Shown piece after piece: positions 8,768 to 16,515 of a stretch of 64,000 nucleotides of DNA. The position numbers and the translations under genes are program-made. Below the pieces are notes generated by a model. It saw only the letters and a program-made list of their open reading frames with translations. It was not told the origin of the DNA and made no database searches. The DNA lies in contig NZ_WWCJ01000004.1 of NCBI RefSeq assembly GCF_009857475.1, positions 62,001 through 126,000 on the forward strand. Direction: 5' to 3'. This DNA comes from Pseudoduganella guangdongensis. GTDB lineage: Bacteria; Pseudomonadota; Gammaproteobacteria; Burkholderiales; Burkholderiaceae_D. How positions within the stretch are numbered: the stretch's first letter is position 1; each line of letters opens with the position of its first letter.

Positions 8768-9175
8768 TTATTTCCGGCGGGTGGAATTGGCCTGCAGGTG
8801 GATGATTTCCTGTTGTACGGCGCGCGACACGATCTTGCCGATGGTGTTGTGCAGGCCGTCGCGGATTTCGACGGTGAGGGCGTGCAGGGCGTGGTTCAGC
8901 ACTTCGTGGATGTTGTCCTTGATGCGCTGCTCCAGCACGAAATCGACGCGGTTGGAGAGTTGCTGCAGTACGCGTTCGGACAGGCGGCGCTCCAGCGCGT
9001 CCCAGGCCTCGGCATCGTCCAGCGCCGGCAGGGCCGGGGTTGGCGCATCGTTGGCGGGCGCCGTCGCCGCAGCCGCTGCCGGGGCGGCGCTGCGGGCGGC
9101 TGGCGCCGGCGCCGGCGCCTCGTCGCGCATGATTTCGGTCAGTACCGGGATGCTGGCGTCAAATGCCTGGTTCAT
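8768..9175 (-). CDS. Hypothetical protein coupled to holC (possibly DUF2486-type)
   Basis: A 135-residue soluble protein in two parts. Residues ~1-52 are a low-complexity Ala/Pro stretch. Residues ~53-135 are amphipathic helices with regular heptads (LERRLSERVLQQLSNRVDFV, then HEVLNHALHALTVEIRDGL), probably a coiled coil or helical bundle. The ATG shares one base with the holC stop (TAATG), a sign of translational coupling. In Burkholderiales a small protein of this type often follows holC, and a role with the polymerase III chi subunit is only an inference from that. I do not recognise a function. Confidence 0.75.
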   Translation of the reverse strand: MNQAFDASIPVLTEIMRDEAPAPAPAARSAAPAAAAATAPANDAPTPALPALDDAEAWDALERRLSERVLQQLSNRVDFVLEQRIKDNIHEVLNHALHALTVEIRDGLHNTIGKIVSRAVQQEIIHLQANSTRRK

Positions 9176-9597
9176 TACTTGCCTACGGTGAGATGTTTGA
9201 GCGGGAAATCCTGTCGTTTGTAAGCAGCATAACGCAGGCGGCCCGCCGCCGCATCCTCCTCGTCGGCGGAGATGACTTCGATCAATCGCGGGAAAGCCTC
9301 GAACTGGCCTGGCGCACGGCGCGCCAGGTTGACCAGCAGGCCCGCTTCCGGCAATTCGGTAGTGTCGCTGTCAACCAACACGATGGCCGAATCGGGCGCC
9401 AGCGGGTCGTTGGCGTGGGCGTGCGGCAGGAAGTCGGTGGCGGAGAAGGTCCACAGGGCCTGGTCCAGGGCCGCCAGTTGCGCCGCATCCTCCGTCATCA
9501 CGACGATGCGGGGCGTGCTGGCGTAGGCTTTGCGCAGCAGGCGGCAGGCATAGGCCACCTTGTCCGGCACGCCGCTGTGGAAATCAATTTGCGTCAT
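9175..9597 (-). CDS. holC: DNA polymerase III chi subunit HolC
   Basis: A 140-residue protein with the chi-family start TQIDFHSGVPDKVAYACRLLRKAY, a central Rossmann-like core (PRIVVMTEDAAQLAALDQAL) and the typical FLPHAHAND loop followed by SAIVLVDSD. Chi joins the clamp loader through psi and binds SSB, helping the replisome exchange primase for polymerase. The usual upstream partner pepA is absent here; a thioredoxin-fold protein gene lies upstream instead. The stop codon overlaps the next start by one base. Length is normal for the family. Confidence 0.92.
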   Translation of the reverse strand: MTQIDFHSGVPDKVAYACRLLRKAYASTPRIVVMTEDAAQLAALDQALWTFSATDFLPHAHANDPLAPDSAIVLVDSDTTELPEAGLLVNLARRAPGQFEAFPRLIEVISADEEDAAAGRLRYAAYKRQDFPLKHLTVGK

Positions 9598-9612
9598 AGG
9601 TAAGAAGCGCGG

Positions 9613-10242
9613 TCAGAAGCGGAAATTTTCCGGGGCGTTTTGCGGCGTTTCGCGATCGCGGCGTGCTTTTTCCGCGGCGGCGGCGGCTTTGGCGGCATCG
9701 GCCTTGGCGCGCGCGGTGTCCTCGGGGCTTGGCGGGCGGGGCGGGGCGGCAGGCGTGGGCGCCGGGTTCGAATAACCGGCCGGCAGCATCCTGGTCGGCG
9801 GGTAGCCCGCTTCGCTCAGGACGCCGTCCCAGGTCGCCGCTTCAAAGCCGAGCTGGCGCGTGCGGCCCACCAGCAGCATGGGCAGTTCGCCATTGCTGCC
9901 GGCCTTGCGCAGGGCGTCGTGGTCGTCCGGCGTGGCGACCGTCTTCTCGCGGTAGGGAATGCCGCGCGTGATCAGCAGCTGGCGCGCCTGGTCGCACGGG
10001 CCGCATTGGGCCGTGGTGTACAGCACCACGGGACGGGCACGCACCACTTCGGCCAGCTCCGACGGCAGCTCGACACTGCCGGTGCCGCCGCTGCCATAGT
10101 TCTTCACTTCCGCTTTTTTGGCGGAGGCGGGCGGCGGCGTTGCGGTGAAATGGGTGACGCCCTTTTCGTCCTTCCACTTATACATCTGGGCGTGCGCCGC
10201 ACCGGCGGTCAGCAACAGTAAAAGCAGGGCAGCGCGTTTCAT
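9613..10242 (-). CDS. Periplasmic DUF4124-glutaredoxin fusion protein
   Basis: A 209-residue exported protein. Signal peptide 1-18 (MKRAALLLLLLTAGAAHA) is followed directly by a DUF4124-type segment (QMYKWKDEKGVTHFTATPPP) and then a glutaredoxin-like domain with the active site TTAQCGPCDQARQLL near residue 75-90 and a cis-Pro segment ELPMLLVG. The tail is Pro/Ala-rich with a charged helix (TARAKADAAKAAAAAEKARR). It probably acts on disulfides in the periplasm or cell wall. The ATG at 10242 has GGAGAG upstream; the frame stays open upstream but inside the peptidase gene. It lies 14 bases after the M3 peptidase stop, suggesting one transcript. Confidence 0.88.
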   Translation of the reverse strand: MKRAALLLLLLTAGAAHAQMYKWKDEKGVTHFTATPPPASAKKAEVKNYGSGGTGSVELPSELAEVVRARPVVLYTTAQCGPCDQARQLLITRGIPYREKTVATPDDHDALRKAGSNGELPMLLVGRTRQLGFEAATWDGVLSEAGYPPTRMLPAGYSNPAPTPAAPPRPPSPEDTARAKADAAKAAAAAEKARRDRETPQNAPENFRF

Positions 10243-10256
10243 GCGTCTCTCCAAGG

Positions 10257-12329
10257 TCAGGCGGCCATGCCGCTGTGGCGCAGCAGGGCGTCGATGGTCG
10301 GCTCGCGGCCACGGAAGGCGGTGAACGACTCCAGGGCCGGGCGCGAACCGCCCACGGCCAGGATCTCCTGCTGGAAGCGTTTGCCGGTGTCGCTGGACAG
10401 CTTGCCGCCGTCCAGCGCGGCCGCTTCCTCGAAGGCGGCATAGGCGTCGGCCGACAGCACTTCCGCCCACTTATAGCTATAGTAGCCGGCCGCGTAACCG
10501 CCGGCGAAGATATGGCCGAAGGAGTGCTGGAAGCGGTTGAAGGCGGGCGGGATGATCACGGCGAATTTGCGGCGCACCTCGTCGATCACGTCCTGCACCG
10601 ACTTGGCGCCGTCCGGCTGGAAGTCGTAGTGCAGCAGCATGTCGAGCAGGGCGAACTCGACCTGGCGCAGGGTCTGCAGGCCGGACTGGAAGTTCTTGGC
10701 CGCCAGCATGCGGTCGTACAGGGCGCGCGGCAGCGGCAGGCCGCTCTTCATGTGGGCGCTCATGTGGGCCAGCACATCCCACTCCCAGCAGAAGTTTTCC
10801 ATGAATTGCGACGGCAGCTCCACCGCGTCCCACTCCACGCCGGAAATGCCGGAGACCGCCAGCTCTTCCACCTGGGTCAGCATGTGGTGCAGGCCGTGAC
10901 CGAATTCGTGGAACAGGGTGATCACCTCGTCGTGGGTGAACAGGGACGGCTGCAGCTGGCCGTCCACTTCCAGCGGCTCGGTGAAGTTGCAGGTCAGGTA
11001 GGCGACCGGGGTTTGCAGCTCGCCGTTTTTCAGGCGGCGGCCGCGCGCGTCGTCCATCCAGGCGCCGCCGCTCTTGCCTTCGCGCGCGTAGAGGTCGAGG
11101 TAGAACTGGCCCACCAGCTTGCCGTCGCGCTCAATGCGGAAGAAGCGCACGTCCTTGTGCCAGACCGGCGCGCTGTCCGGCTTGATGGTGACGCCGAACA
11201 GGGTCTGCACCAGCTTGAACAGGCCGTCGGTGACTTTGTGCTCGGGGAAGTACTGCTTCACTTCCTGCGCCGAGAACGAATACATATGCTGCTGCAGTTT
11301 TTCGGAGGCGTAGGGCAGGTCCCACGATTGCAGGTCGTCGATGCCCAGTTCCTGGCTGGCGTAGGCTTGCAGCTCGGCCAGGTCCTGCTCGGCGAAGGGG
11401 CGGGCGCGCTTGGCCAGGTCTTCCAGGAATTCGATCACCTGTTCCGGCGACTTGGCCATCTTCGGCACCAGCGACACTTCGGCAAAATTCTTGTAGCCGA
11501 GCAGCTGTGCTTCTTCGTTGCGCAGTTTCAGCAGGGTGGCGATGTTGGCGCTGTTGTCCCAGTCTTCGCGCTTGCTGAAGGCATCGCCCAGCTCGGAGGC
11601 CTTGGTGGCGTTGGCGCGGTACACCTTTTCGCGCAGGGCGCGGCTGTCGGCGAACTGCAGGATCGGGTAGTAGGACGGGAAGTGCAGGGTGAACTGCCAG
11701 CCTTGCTTGCCGTCTTTCTCGGCCAGCGCTTTGGCGGCGGCCTTGGAGTCGTCCGGCAGGCCGCGCAGCTCGGCTTCGTCTTCCACCAGCAGCTTCCAGT
11801 CGTTGGTCGCGTCCAGCACGTTTTCGCTGAAGCGGGTGCTGGTGGCGGCGTGCTCTTCCTGGATGGCGGCGAAGCGTTCCTTCTTATCTTCCGGCAGCTC
11901 GGCGCCGCCCATGCGGAAGTCGCGGATCGCGTTGTCGATGATGCGCTGGCGCGCCGGCGACAGGGTGGCGAATTCGGTGCTGGCGCGCAGGGCTTTGTAT
12001 TTGGCGAACAGGGCTTCGTTCTGGGCCAGGGCGGTCCAGAATTCGGTCACTTTCGGCAGGTTTTCGTTGTAGGCGGCGCGCAGCTCGGGCGTGTCGACCA
12101 CGTTGTTGAGGTGACTGACAATGCCCCAGGCGCGGCCCAGCAGCTCGGCGGAGTTTTCCAGCGGGGTGACGAAATTGTCCCAGCTGACGCTGTCGCCCGG
12201 CGCTTCCAGTTCGGCCACGGCGGCGCGGTTTTGCTCCAGCAGGTGCTCGATGGCGGGGGTGACGTGTTCGGGCTTGATGGCGTCGAAGCGCGGCAGGCCG
12301 CTAAAGTCCAGCAGGGGATTGTCGGTCAT
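10257..12329 (-). CDS. prlC: M3-family oligopeptidase A
   Basis: A cytoplasmic zinc metallopeptidase of 690 residues that degrades short peptides, including cleaved signal peptides. The zinc motif TLFHEFGHGLHHML is present, as is the downstream SGVEWDAVELPSQFMENFCW typical of OpdA/PrlC. The N-terminal helical domain begins NPLLDFSGLPRFDAI. I chose ATG 12329 (MTDNPLLDF); 33 codons further upstream are open but run through a palindromic repeat. The length is standard. It is followed by the thioredoxin-fold protein gene and preceded by two GGGGTCTGAC-type palindromes that separate it from folD. Confidence 0.95.
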   Translation of the reverse strand: MTDNPLLDFSGLPRFDAIKPEHVTPAIEHLLEQNRAAVAELEAPGDSVSWDNFVTPLENSAELLGRAWGIVSHLNNVVDTPELRAAYNENLPKVTEFWTALAQNEALFAKYKALRASTEFATLSPARQRIIDNAIRDFRMGGAELPEDKKERFAAIQEEHAATSTRFSENVLDATNDWKLLVEDEAELRGLPDDSKAAAKALAEKDGKQGWQFTLHFPSYYPILQFADSRALREKVYRANATKASELGDAFSKREDWDNSANIATLLKLRNEEAQLLGYKNFAEVSLVPKMAKSPEQVIEFLEDLAKRARPFAEQDLAELQAYASQELGIDDLQSWDLPYASEKLQQHMYSFSAQEVKQYFPEHKVTDGLFKLVQTLFGVTIKPDSAPVWHKDVRFFRIERDGKLVGQFYLDLYAREGKSGGAWMDDARGRRLKNGELQTPVAYLTCNFTEPLEVDGQLQPSLFTHDEVITLFHEFGHGLHHMLTQVEELAVSGISGVEWDAVELPSQFMENFCWEWDVLAHMSAHMKSGLPLPRALYDRMLAAKNFQSGLQTLRQVEFALLDMLLHYDFQPDGAKSVQDVIDEVRRKFAVIIPPAFNRFQHSFGHIFAGGYAAGYYSYKWAEVLSADAYAAFEEAAALDGGKLSSDTGKRFQQEILAVGGSRPALESFTAFRGREPTIDALLRHSGMAA

Positions 12330-12347
12330 TTCTAAACCCTTAAAAGC

Positions 12348-12373
12348 GGGGTCTGACCCAAGGGTCAGACCCC
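12348..12373. repeat. GGGGTCTGACCC palindrome upstream of the M3 peptidase
   Basis: Arms GGGGTCTGACCC (12348-12359) and GGGTCAGACCCC (12362-12373) are separated by two bases, a 12-bp near-continuous palindrome. It lies 19 bases upstream of the peptidase ATG, so in RNA it would form a strong hairpin in the leader. Confidence 0.85.
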
Positions 12374-12463
12374 AGTGTTCATGCATCTCGGTGTTGGTTC
12401 TATGCCCTTGATGTTCAGCGAAGATCAAAGGCGCACAAGCAAAACCGCTTGCAGCTGAGCAGA

Positions 12464-12506
12464 CGGGGTCTGACGGGGACGCCTAGTCCCTTTGGGTCAG
12501 ACCCCG
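12464..12506. repeat. Composite GGGGTCTGAC / GGGAC palindrome downstream of folD
   Basis: Outer arms CGGGGTCTGAC (12464-12474) and GTCAGACCCCG (12496-12506) enclose an inner GGGAC / GTCCC stem (12476-12480 and 12486-12490). It starts 11 bases beyond the folD stop and probably also acts as a terminator. It belongs to the same family as 12348-12373 and 5611-5636. Confidence 0.85.
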
Positions 12507-12517
12507 CTTTACCGGGT

Positions 12518-13363
12518 TTAAGCCCGCTCAGCCGACTCAATAGTATTCATTAACAGCATGGTAATCGTCATCGGCCCCACACCACCCGGCACCGGGGTGA
12601 TATGCGACGCCACTTCCTTGATACCGGCAAAATCCACATCGCCGCACAGCTTACCGTTTTCGTCGCGGTTGATGCCCACGTCGATCACGATGGCGCCCGG
12701 CTTCACCATATCAGCAGTCAGGGTATTACGGCGGCCAGTTGCGGCCACCACGATATCCGCCTGGCGGGTGTGGTAGCCCAGGTCCGCCGTGCCACTATGG
12801 CAGATGGTGACGGTGGCGTTCGCTTGCAAGAGCAGCAGGCCCATTGGTTTGCCAACCGTGTTGGAACGGCCGATCACCACCGCGTGCTTGCCCTTCAAAT
12901 TGACGCCGGTCGATTCGATCAGCTTCATGCAGCCGTACGGGGTGCAAGGCAGGAAGCCTTCCAGCCCGGTCATCAGTTCGCCCGCGCTCAGCACGGAGTA
13001 GCCGTCCACGTCCTTGGTGGTGGCGATGGCTTCGATCACCTGGTGCGGGTCGATGTGCTTTGGCAGCGGCATCTGCACCAGGATGCCGTGGATGCTCGGG
13101 TCGGCATTCAGGCTGGCGATGCGTTCGAGCAGGGCTTGCTCGGTCATGTCTGCCGGGTATTGCTCTTTGACGGAGCGGATGCCGGCATCTTCGCAGGCTT
13201 TGACCTTGTTGCGCACATAAACGTGGCTGGCCGGGTCGTCGCCGACCAGGATCACAGCCAGGCCCGGCTGTTTGCCCTTGGCGGTCAGTGCGGCGGCGCG
13301 GGAAGCGATTTCGGCGCGCAGTTTTTGGGAGAGCGCTACTCCGTCGATCAGTTGTGCAGACAT
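12518..13363 (-). CDS. folD: Bifunctional methylene-THF dehydrogenase / methenyl-THF cyclohydrolase FolD
   Basis: FolD interconverts 5,10-methylene-, 5,10-methenyl- and 10-formyl-tetrahydrofolate in the cytoplasm, using NADP. The 281 residues are full length. Motifs seen are [20 protein letters not shown] (with the catalytic-type Lys in YVRNK), the folate-site TKDVDGY, the nucleotide-binding [14 protein letters not shown] and the C-terminal [23 protein letters not shown]-like hexamer lies upstream near 13396-13401 on the minus strand, without a clear -35. The gene stands alone between the AAA ATPase (divergent) and the palindromes before the peptidase. Confidence 0.97.
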   Translation of the reverse strand: MSAQLIDGVALSQKLRAEIASRAAALTAKGKQPGLAVILVGDDPASHVYVRNKVKACEDAGIRSVKEQYPADMTEQALLERIASLNADPSIHGILVQMPLPKHIDPHQVIEAIATTKDVDGYSVLSAGELMTGLEGFLPCTPYGCMKLIESTGVNLKGKHAVVIGRSNTVGKPMGLLLLQANATVTICHSGTADLGYHTRQADIVVAATGRRNTLTADMVKPGAIVIDVGINRDENGKLCGDVDFAGIKEVASHITPVPGGVGPMTITMLLMNTIESAERA

Positions 13364-13452
13364 GATTGCTTGGATTGGTGGAATGGAAAGTCGACATTAT
13401 AAAGGGTGGCGGCCTTGTAATGCTCTGCGCATGATTGTACGATTGGCAAGAA

Positions 13453-14187
13453 ATGATCTCCTACCAGTTCCTGCTTGACGCCCAGCTGCGGCCTGACAAG
13501 GCGCCCGACTTCTCGGCCTATCCCTTTTGCCTGCCCGCCGTGCGCCACCTCGGCAAGCTGGAGTTCGACCCGGCGGTGACATTTATCGTCGGCGAGAATG
13601 GCTGCGGCAAATCGACCCTGTTGGAGGGGTTGGCCGTGGCGCTGGGTTTTAATGCGGAGGGCGGCAGCAAGCATTTCAATTTCCGCACACGGGAATCGCA
13701 TTCCAGCCTGCATGAGTACCTGCGGCTAGGGCGCGGCGTGCGCCTGCCGCGCGATGGCTTTTTCCTGCGGGCCGAGAGCTTCTTCAATGTCGCGACCCAG
13801 GTCGATCAATTGGGCGACCTGCTGCCGGCCTACGGTGGCACTTCGCTGCACGAGCAATCGCACGGCGAGTCCTTCATGGCGCTGCTGGAGAAGCGTTTCA
13901 GGGGCAAGGGGCTGTATATCCTGGACGAACCGGAAGCAGCACTCTCGCCGCAACGCCAGTTGGCCGCGCTCAAGCGCATCGACCAGCTGGTACAGGGCGG
14001 CTCGCAATTCGTGATCGCTACCCACTCGCCCATCCTGATGGCCTATCCGGAAGCGTCGATCTACGTCTGCACCCCGGCCGGCATCGTGCAGCGCGCCTAT
14101 GAGGACACGGAACACTACCAGGTCATGCACGACTTCATGGCGAATCCGCGCGGCACGCTGAAGCGCCTGCTCTCTGGTGGCGGATAG
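13453..14187 (+). CDS. AAA/ABC-type ATPase (COG3910-like)
   Basis: A compact 244-residue ATPase with Walker A GENGCGKST near residue 40, an ABC-like signature SHGESF, Walker B YILDEPEAALS and an H-loop VIATHSPIL. It has no membrane segment or coiled-coil arms, so it is a stand-alone SMC/RecF-like nucleotidase rather than an ABC transporter component with a permease. Homologues occur widely as single genes of unknown role. I chose ATG 13453, because the longer frame needs a TTG. The ribosome site is weak. The stop lies 46 bases before the next start. Function unknown. Confidence 0.85.
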   Translation: MISYQFLLDAQLRPDKAPDFSAYPFCLPAVRHLGKLEFDPAVTFIVGENGCGKSTLLEGLAVALGFNAEGGSKHFNFRTRESHSSLHEYLRLGRGVRLPRDGFFLRAESFFNVATQVDQLGDLLPAYGGTSLHEQSHGESFMALLEKRFRGKGLYILDEPEAALSPQRQLAALKRIDQLVQGGSQFVIATHSPILMAYPEASIYVCTPAGIVQRAYEDTEHYQVMHDFMANPRGTLKRLLSGGG

Positions 14188-14233
14188 CCACAACGTTGCT
14201 GCGCAGCAGGGCACGCCGCGCTATCATGAGCGG

Positions 14234-15148
14234 ATGAAAATAAAGGAGACATTGGCGCACCTGGCTGCGCTGCTACTGGCCTGTCTTGCGCCCATGGCGC
14301 AGGCGATGGATGCGGTGGTCTTCGACCGCGCCGCCTCGCCCGCCGATTTTCGCCGTGAGTACTCGCGCGCCCTGCTGCAGCAGGTGATGGAGCGCACCGT
14401 TCCCCAATTCGGTTCCTTCTCGATTGAAGCTGCCGATGCCCACATGGAGCGGCCACGCCTGCTGCAGGCGCTGAAAGAGGGCAAGCTGGTGAACGTGACG
14501 GCCTACCCGGCCGATGCCACCTGGCTGGCGGCCCTGCGCTCGGTGCCGGTGCCGATCGACATGGGTTTGCAAAGCTGGCGCATCGCCTTGGTCGACGCGC
14601 GCCAGCAGGACAAGTTCCGCCGGCTGGCGCTGCCGGACGGCTTGCGGGAGCTGACCGCCGGCGTGGGCACGGCCTGGGTCACGCGTGCTGCATTGCGCGA
14701 CAACGGTTTCCGGCATGTCACCGGCAGCAATTACGGCGGGCTGTTCGACATGCTGATGGCTGGCCGCTTCGACTACTTCCCGCGCGGCGTCAATGAGATC
14801 TTCCAGGAGTACGACCTGCGCCGCGCCGCCTTCCCGCAACTGGCGATCGAGGACAGCATCGTGCTGCACGACAATATTCCCTCGCTGTTTTTCGTTTCGC
14901 CGCGTTACCCGCGCCTGCACAAGCGCATTTCGGCCGGGATGGAACTGCTGCTGAAAGATGGCTCCTTGGAGCGCTTCGTGCTGGAACACCACCGCGGCTT
15001 CCTGCTGCGCGCCAGATTGTGCGAACGCCGCCGCATTGAATTGCCGAATCGCGACATCGCCCCCGCCATCCTGGCGCGCAAGGAGCTGTGGCTGGATCCC
15101 TTCCACCCGCGCCATGGGATTTGCCCGGCGCCGGCCAGGGCGCGCTAA
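14234..15148 (+). CDS. Periplasmic solute-binding-like protein (SBP_bac_3 fold)
   Basis: A 304-residue exported protein with a signal peptide (HLAALLLACLAPMAQAM) and a class-3 binding-protein layout: RPRLLQALKEGKLVNVTAYP, a hinge segment, then GLFDMLMAGRFDYFPRGVNE, and a final helix before an Arg-rich tail. It is not next to any permease. Many stand-alone proteins of this kind in betaproteobacteria are soluble sensors or of unknown function. The ATG 14234 has GAGCGG just upstream; an earlier in-frame ATG would hide the signal peptide. It converges with the kinase-like gene, four bases apart. A second protein of this type is at 41170-41937. Confidence 0.75.
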   Translation: MKIKETLAHLAALLLACLAPMAQAMDAVVFDRAASPADFRREYSRALLQQVMERTVPQFGSFSIEAADAHMERPRLLQALKEGKLVNVTAYPADATWLAALRSVPVPIDMGLQSWRIALVDARQQDKFRRLALPDGLRELTAGVGTAWVTRAALRDNGFRHVTGSNYGGLFDMLMAGRFDYFPRGVNEIFQEYDLRRAAFPQLAIEDSIVLHDNIPSLFFVSPRYPRLHKRISAGMELLLKDGSLERFVLEHHRGFLLRARLCERRRIELPNRDIAPAILARKELWLDPFHPRHGICPAPARAR

Positions 15149-15152
15149 GCGT

Positions 15153-16229
15153 TCAGCTTGGCAGTGCGTAGCGCGGCAGGACCAGCGTCAGCGTATACGG
15201 ACTGTCGGGCTCGTCCCGTATCGCCAGGCGGCCATGCATGCCGGCCAGCAGCTGGCTCGGCACGGCCAGGGCCGGCTCCTGCTCCGCCAGCGACACCGGC
15301 CGGTTGGGGCAGGCAATGTCGATCCGCACGTCGGCACCGTGCGCGTACACGTGGATTTCAACGGTATCTCCCGGTTTCGCTTGCTGGAAGGCAGTTTGCA
15401 GCAGGCCGGCCAGCGCCGCTTGCAGGGTTTCCGGCTTACCCATCACGGCCAGGGTGGGGTCGATCTCCGTTACCCGTAACTGGCGCCCGGTGATCTGCGC
15501 CGCAGGCTCGATGGTTCGCTCGAAGCTGTCCATGAATTGCGTCAGGGAGATCAGGTCGAGCAGCCCGGGCACTGCCGCCTTGATCTCGGCGTAGTCGAGC
15601 ATGTCGTCGATCATGCGGCCCAGACTGTGCAGGCTGCGCGCAAGTATGGCGCCAGTCGTGCCCTCCACCGTCAGCTCGCGCGACCTGAGCGCGGCCACCG
15701 CCAGCGTGGCCGTGCCCAGCTGGTTGCGCAACTCACTGCCGAGCGCTGCCAGGCGCTTGTTTTCTTCCTGGCCGTGCAGCCTGGCCTGGTGGACATCGCG
15801 CCGGAAGGTGAATTCGGCAACGGCACTGGCAATGGCGTTGTCCAGGCAACGGTTGAGCTGGCGATACTCGGCCACCGGAATATGTTGTGATTTTTGCAGC
15901 GCCAGTTCCGTGATGGAACGGCAAACATCGCCGTAACTGTGGATCACATCGTCCACGTTGAAGCCCAGGTCCTGCGCCGTCTTGCCGAGAAAGGCCGCGT
16001 ACTTGCCGATTTCGTACTGCGAGGGGATGCCTGAGTAGCTGCCGGACAGGGCATCGGACTGGCCTTGCTGGCGTTTTTCCTCATCGATGGTTTCGACCAG
16101 CTGGTCGAAAAAGCGGCTCAGCCCCTCGTCGGTCCGGCGGTCCGTCCCGTTCACCATGCGCGCCTCGCGTAACTGGCGGCAGCGGTCAAGCAAATGCTCG
16201 CGATGTTCCCGGATGAATTCTTGCAGCAT
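15153..16229 (-). CDS. Histidine-kinase-like protein with degenerate catalytic motifs
   Basis: A 358-residue soluble protein. Residues ~1-150 are helical (RsbRD-like or sensory; FNVDDVIHSYGDVCRSITEL). A two-helix segment follows where the dimerisation/phosphoacceptor H-box should be: RLAALGSELRNQLGTATLAV, with Ser where the phosphorylated His normally stands (HELRNPL-type). The C-terminal region keeps the order of an HATPase domain but lacks the N-box Asn (AGLLQTAFQQAKPG) and the DxGxG motif (RIDIACPNRP). It therefore looks like a pseudokinase. The ATG at 16229 has GAGGGC upstream. No response regulator adjoins it. A partner or signalling role is unknown. Confidence 0.8.
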   Translation of the reverse strand: MLQEFIREHREHLLDRCRQLREARMVNGTDRRTDEGLSRFFDQLVETIDEEKRQQGQSDALSGSYSGIPSQYEIGKYAAFLGKTAQDLGFNVDDVIHSYGDVCRSITELALQKSQHIPVAEYRQLNRCLDNAIASAVAEFTFRRDVHQARLHGQEENKRLAALGSELRNQLGTATLAVAALRSRELTVEGTTGAILARSLHSLGRMIDDMLDYAEIKAAVPGLLDLISLTQFMDSFERTIEPAAQITGRQLRVTEIDPTLAVMGKPETLQAALAGLLQTAFQQAKPGDTVEIHVYAHGADVRIDIACPNRPVSLAEQEPALAVPSQLLAGMHGRLAIRDEPDSPYTLTLVLPRYALPS

Positions 16230-16390
16230 ATGGCCCTCACAGGTGCTGGTCCGCATATTTCAAGCTAGGCGGCGGCATCGAATGGTCAACAGTGCTGTGC
16301 GCCGGGTTTGCGCAAAATCAAGGCGCGGAGGGATTCCCGGCCGGCGCTAGCGGGTGTGCTATTTCACAATGCGAAATGTTTTTCCGCCAT

Positions 16391-16419
16391 TTGAAAAACC
16401 GGCGATTCGCTGATAGAAT
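16391..16419 (+). promoter_or_regulatory. Predicted sigma-70 promoter of the aceE operon
   Basis: TTGAAA (16391-16396), a 17-base spacer, and TAGAAT (16414-16419). The start codon of aceE follows 96 bases downstream, leaving a leader of about 90 bases with a GATAGGAGAC ribosome site. Confidence 0.65.
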
Positions 16420-16515
16420 CCTTCACACTTAGCCAAAGTCTTAGTAAATAATCACCAGCACCGTCCGGAGACAGCAAAAAGGGTGGGGCGCCTCAATCGA
16501 TAGGAGACTAGATAC

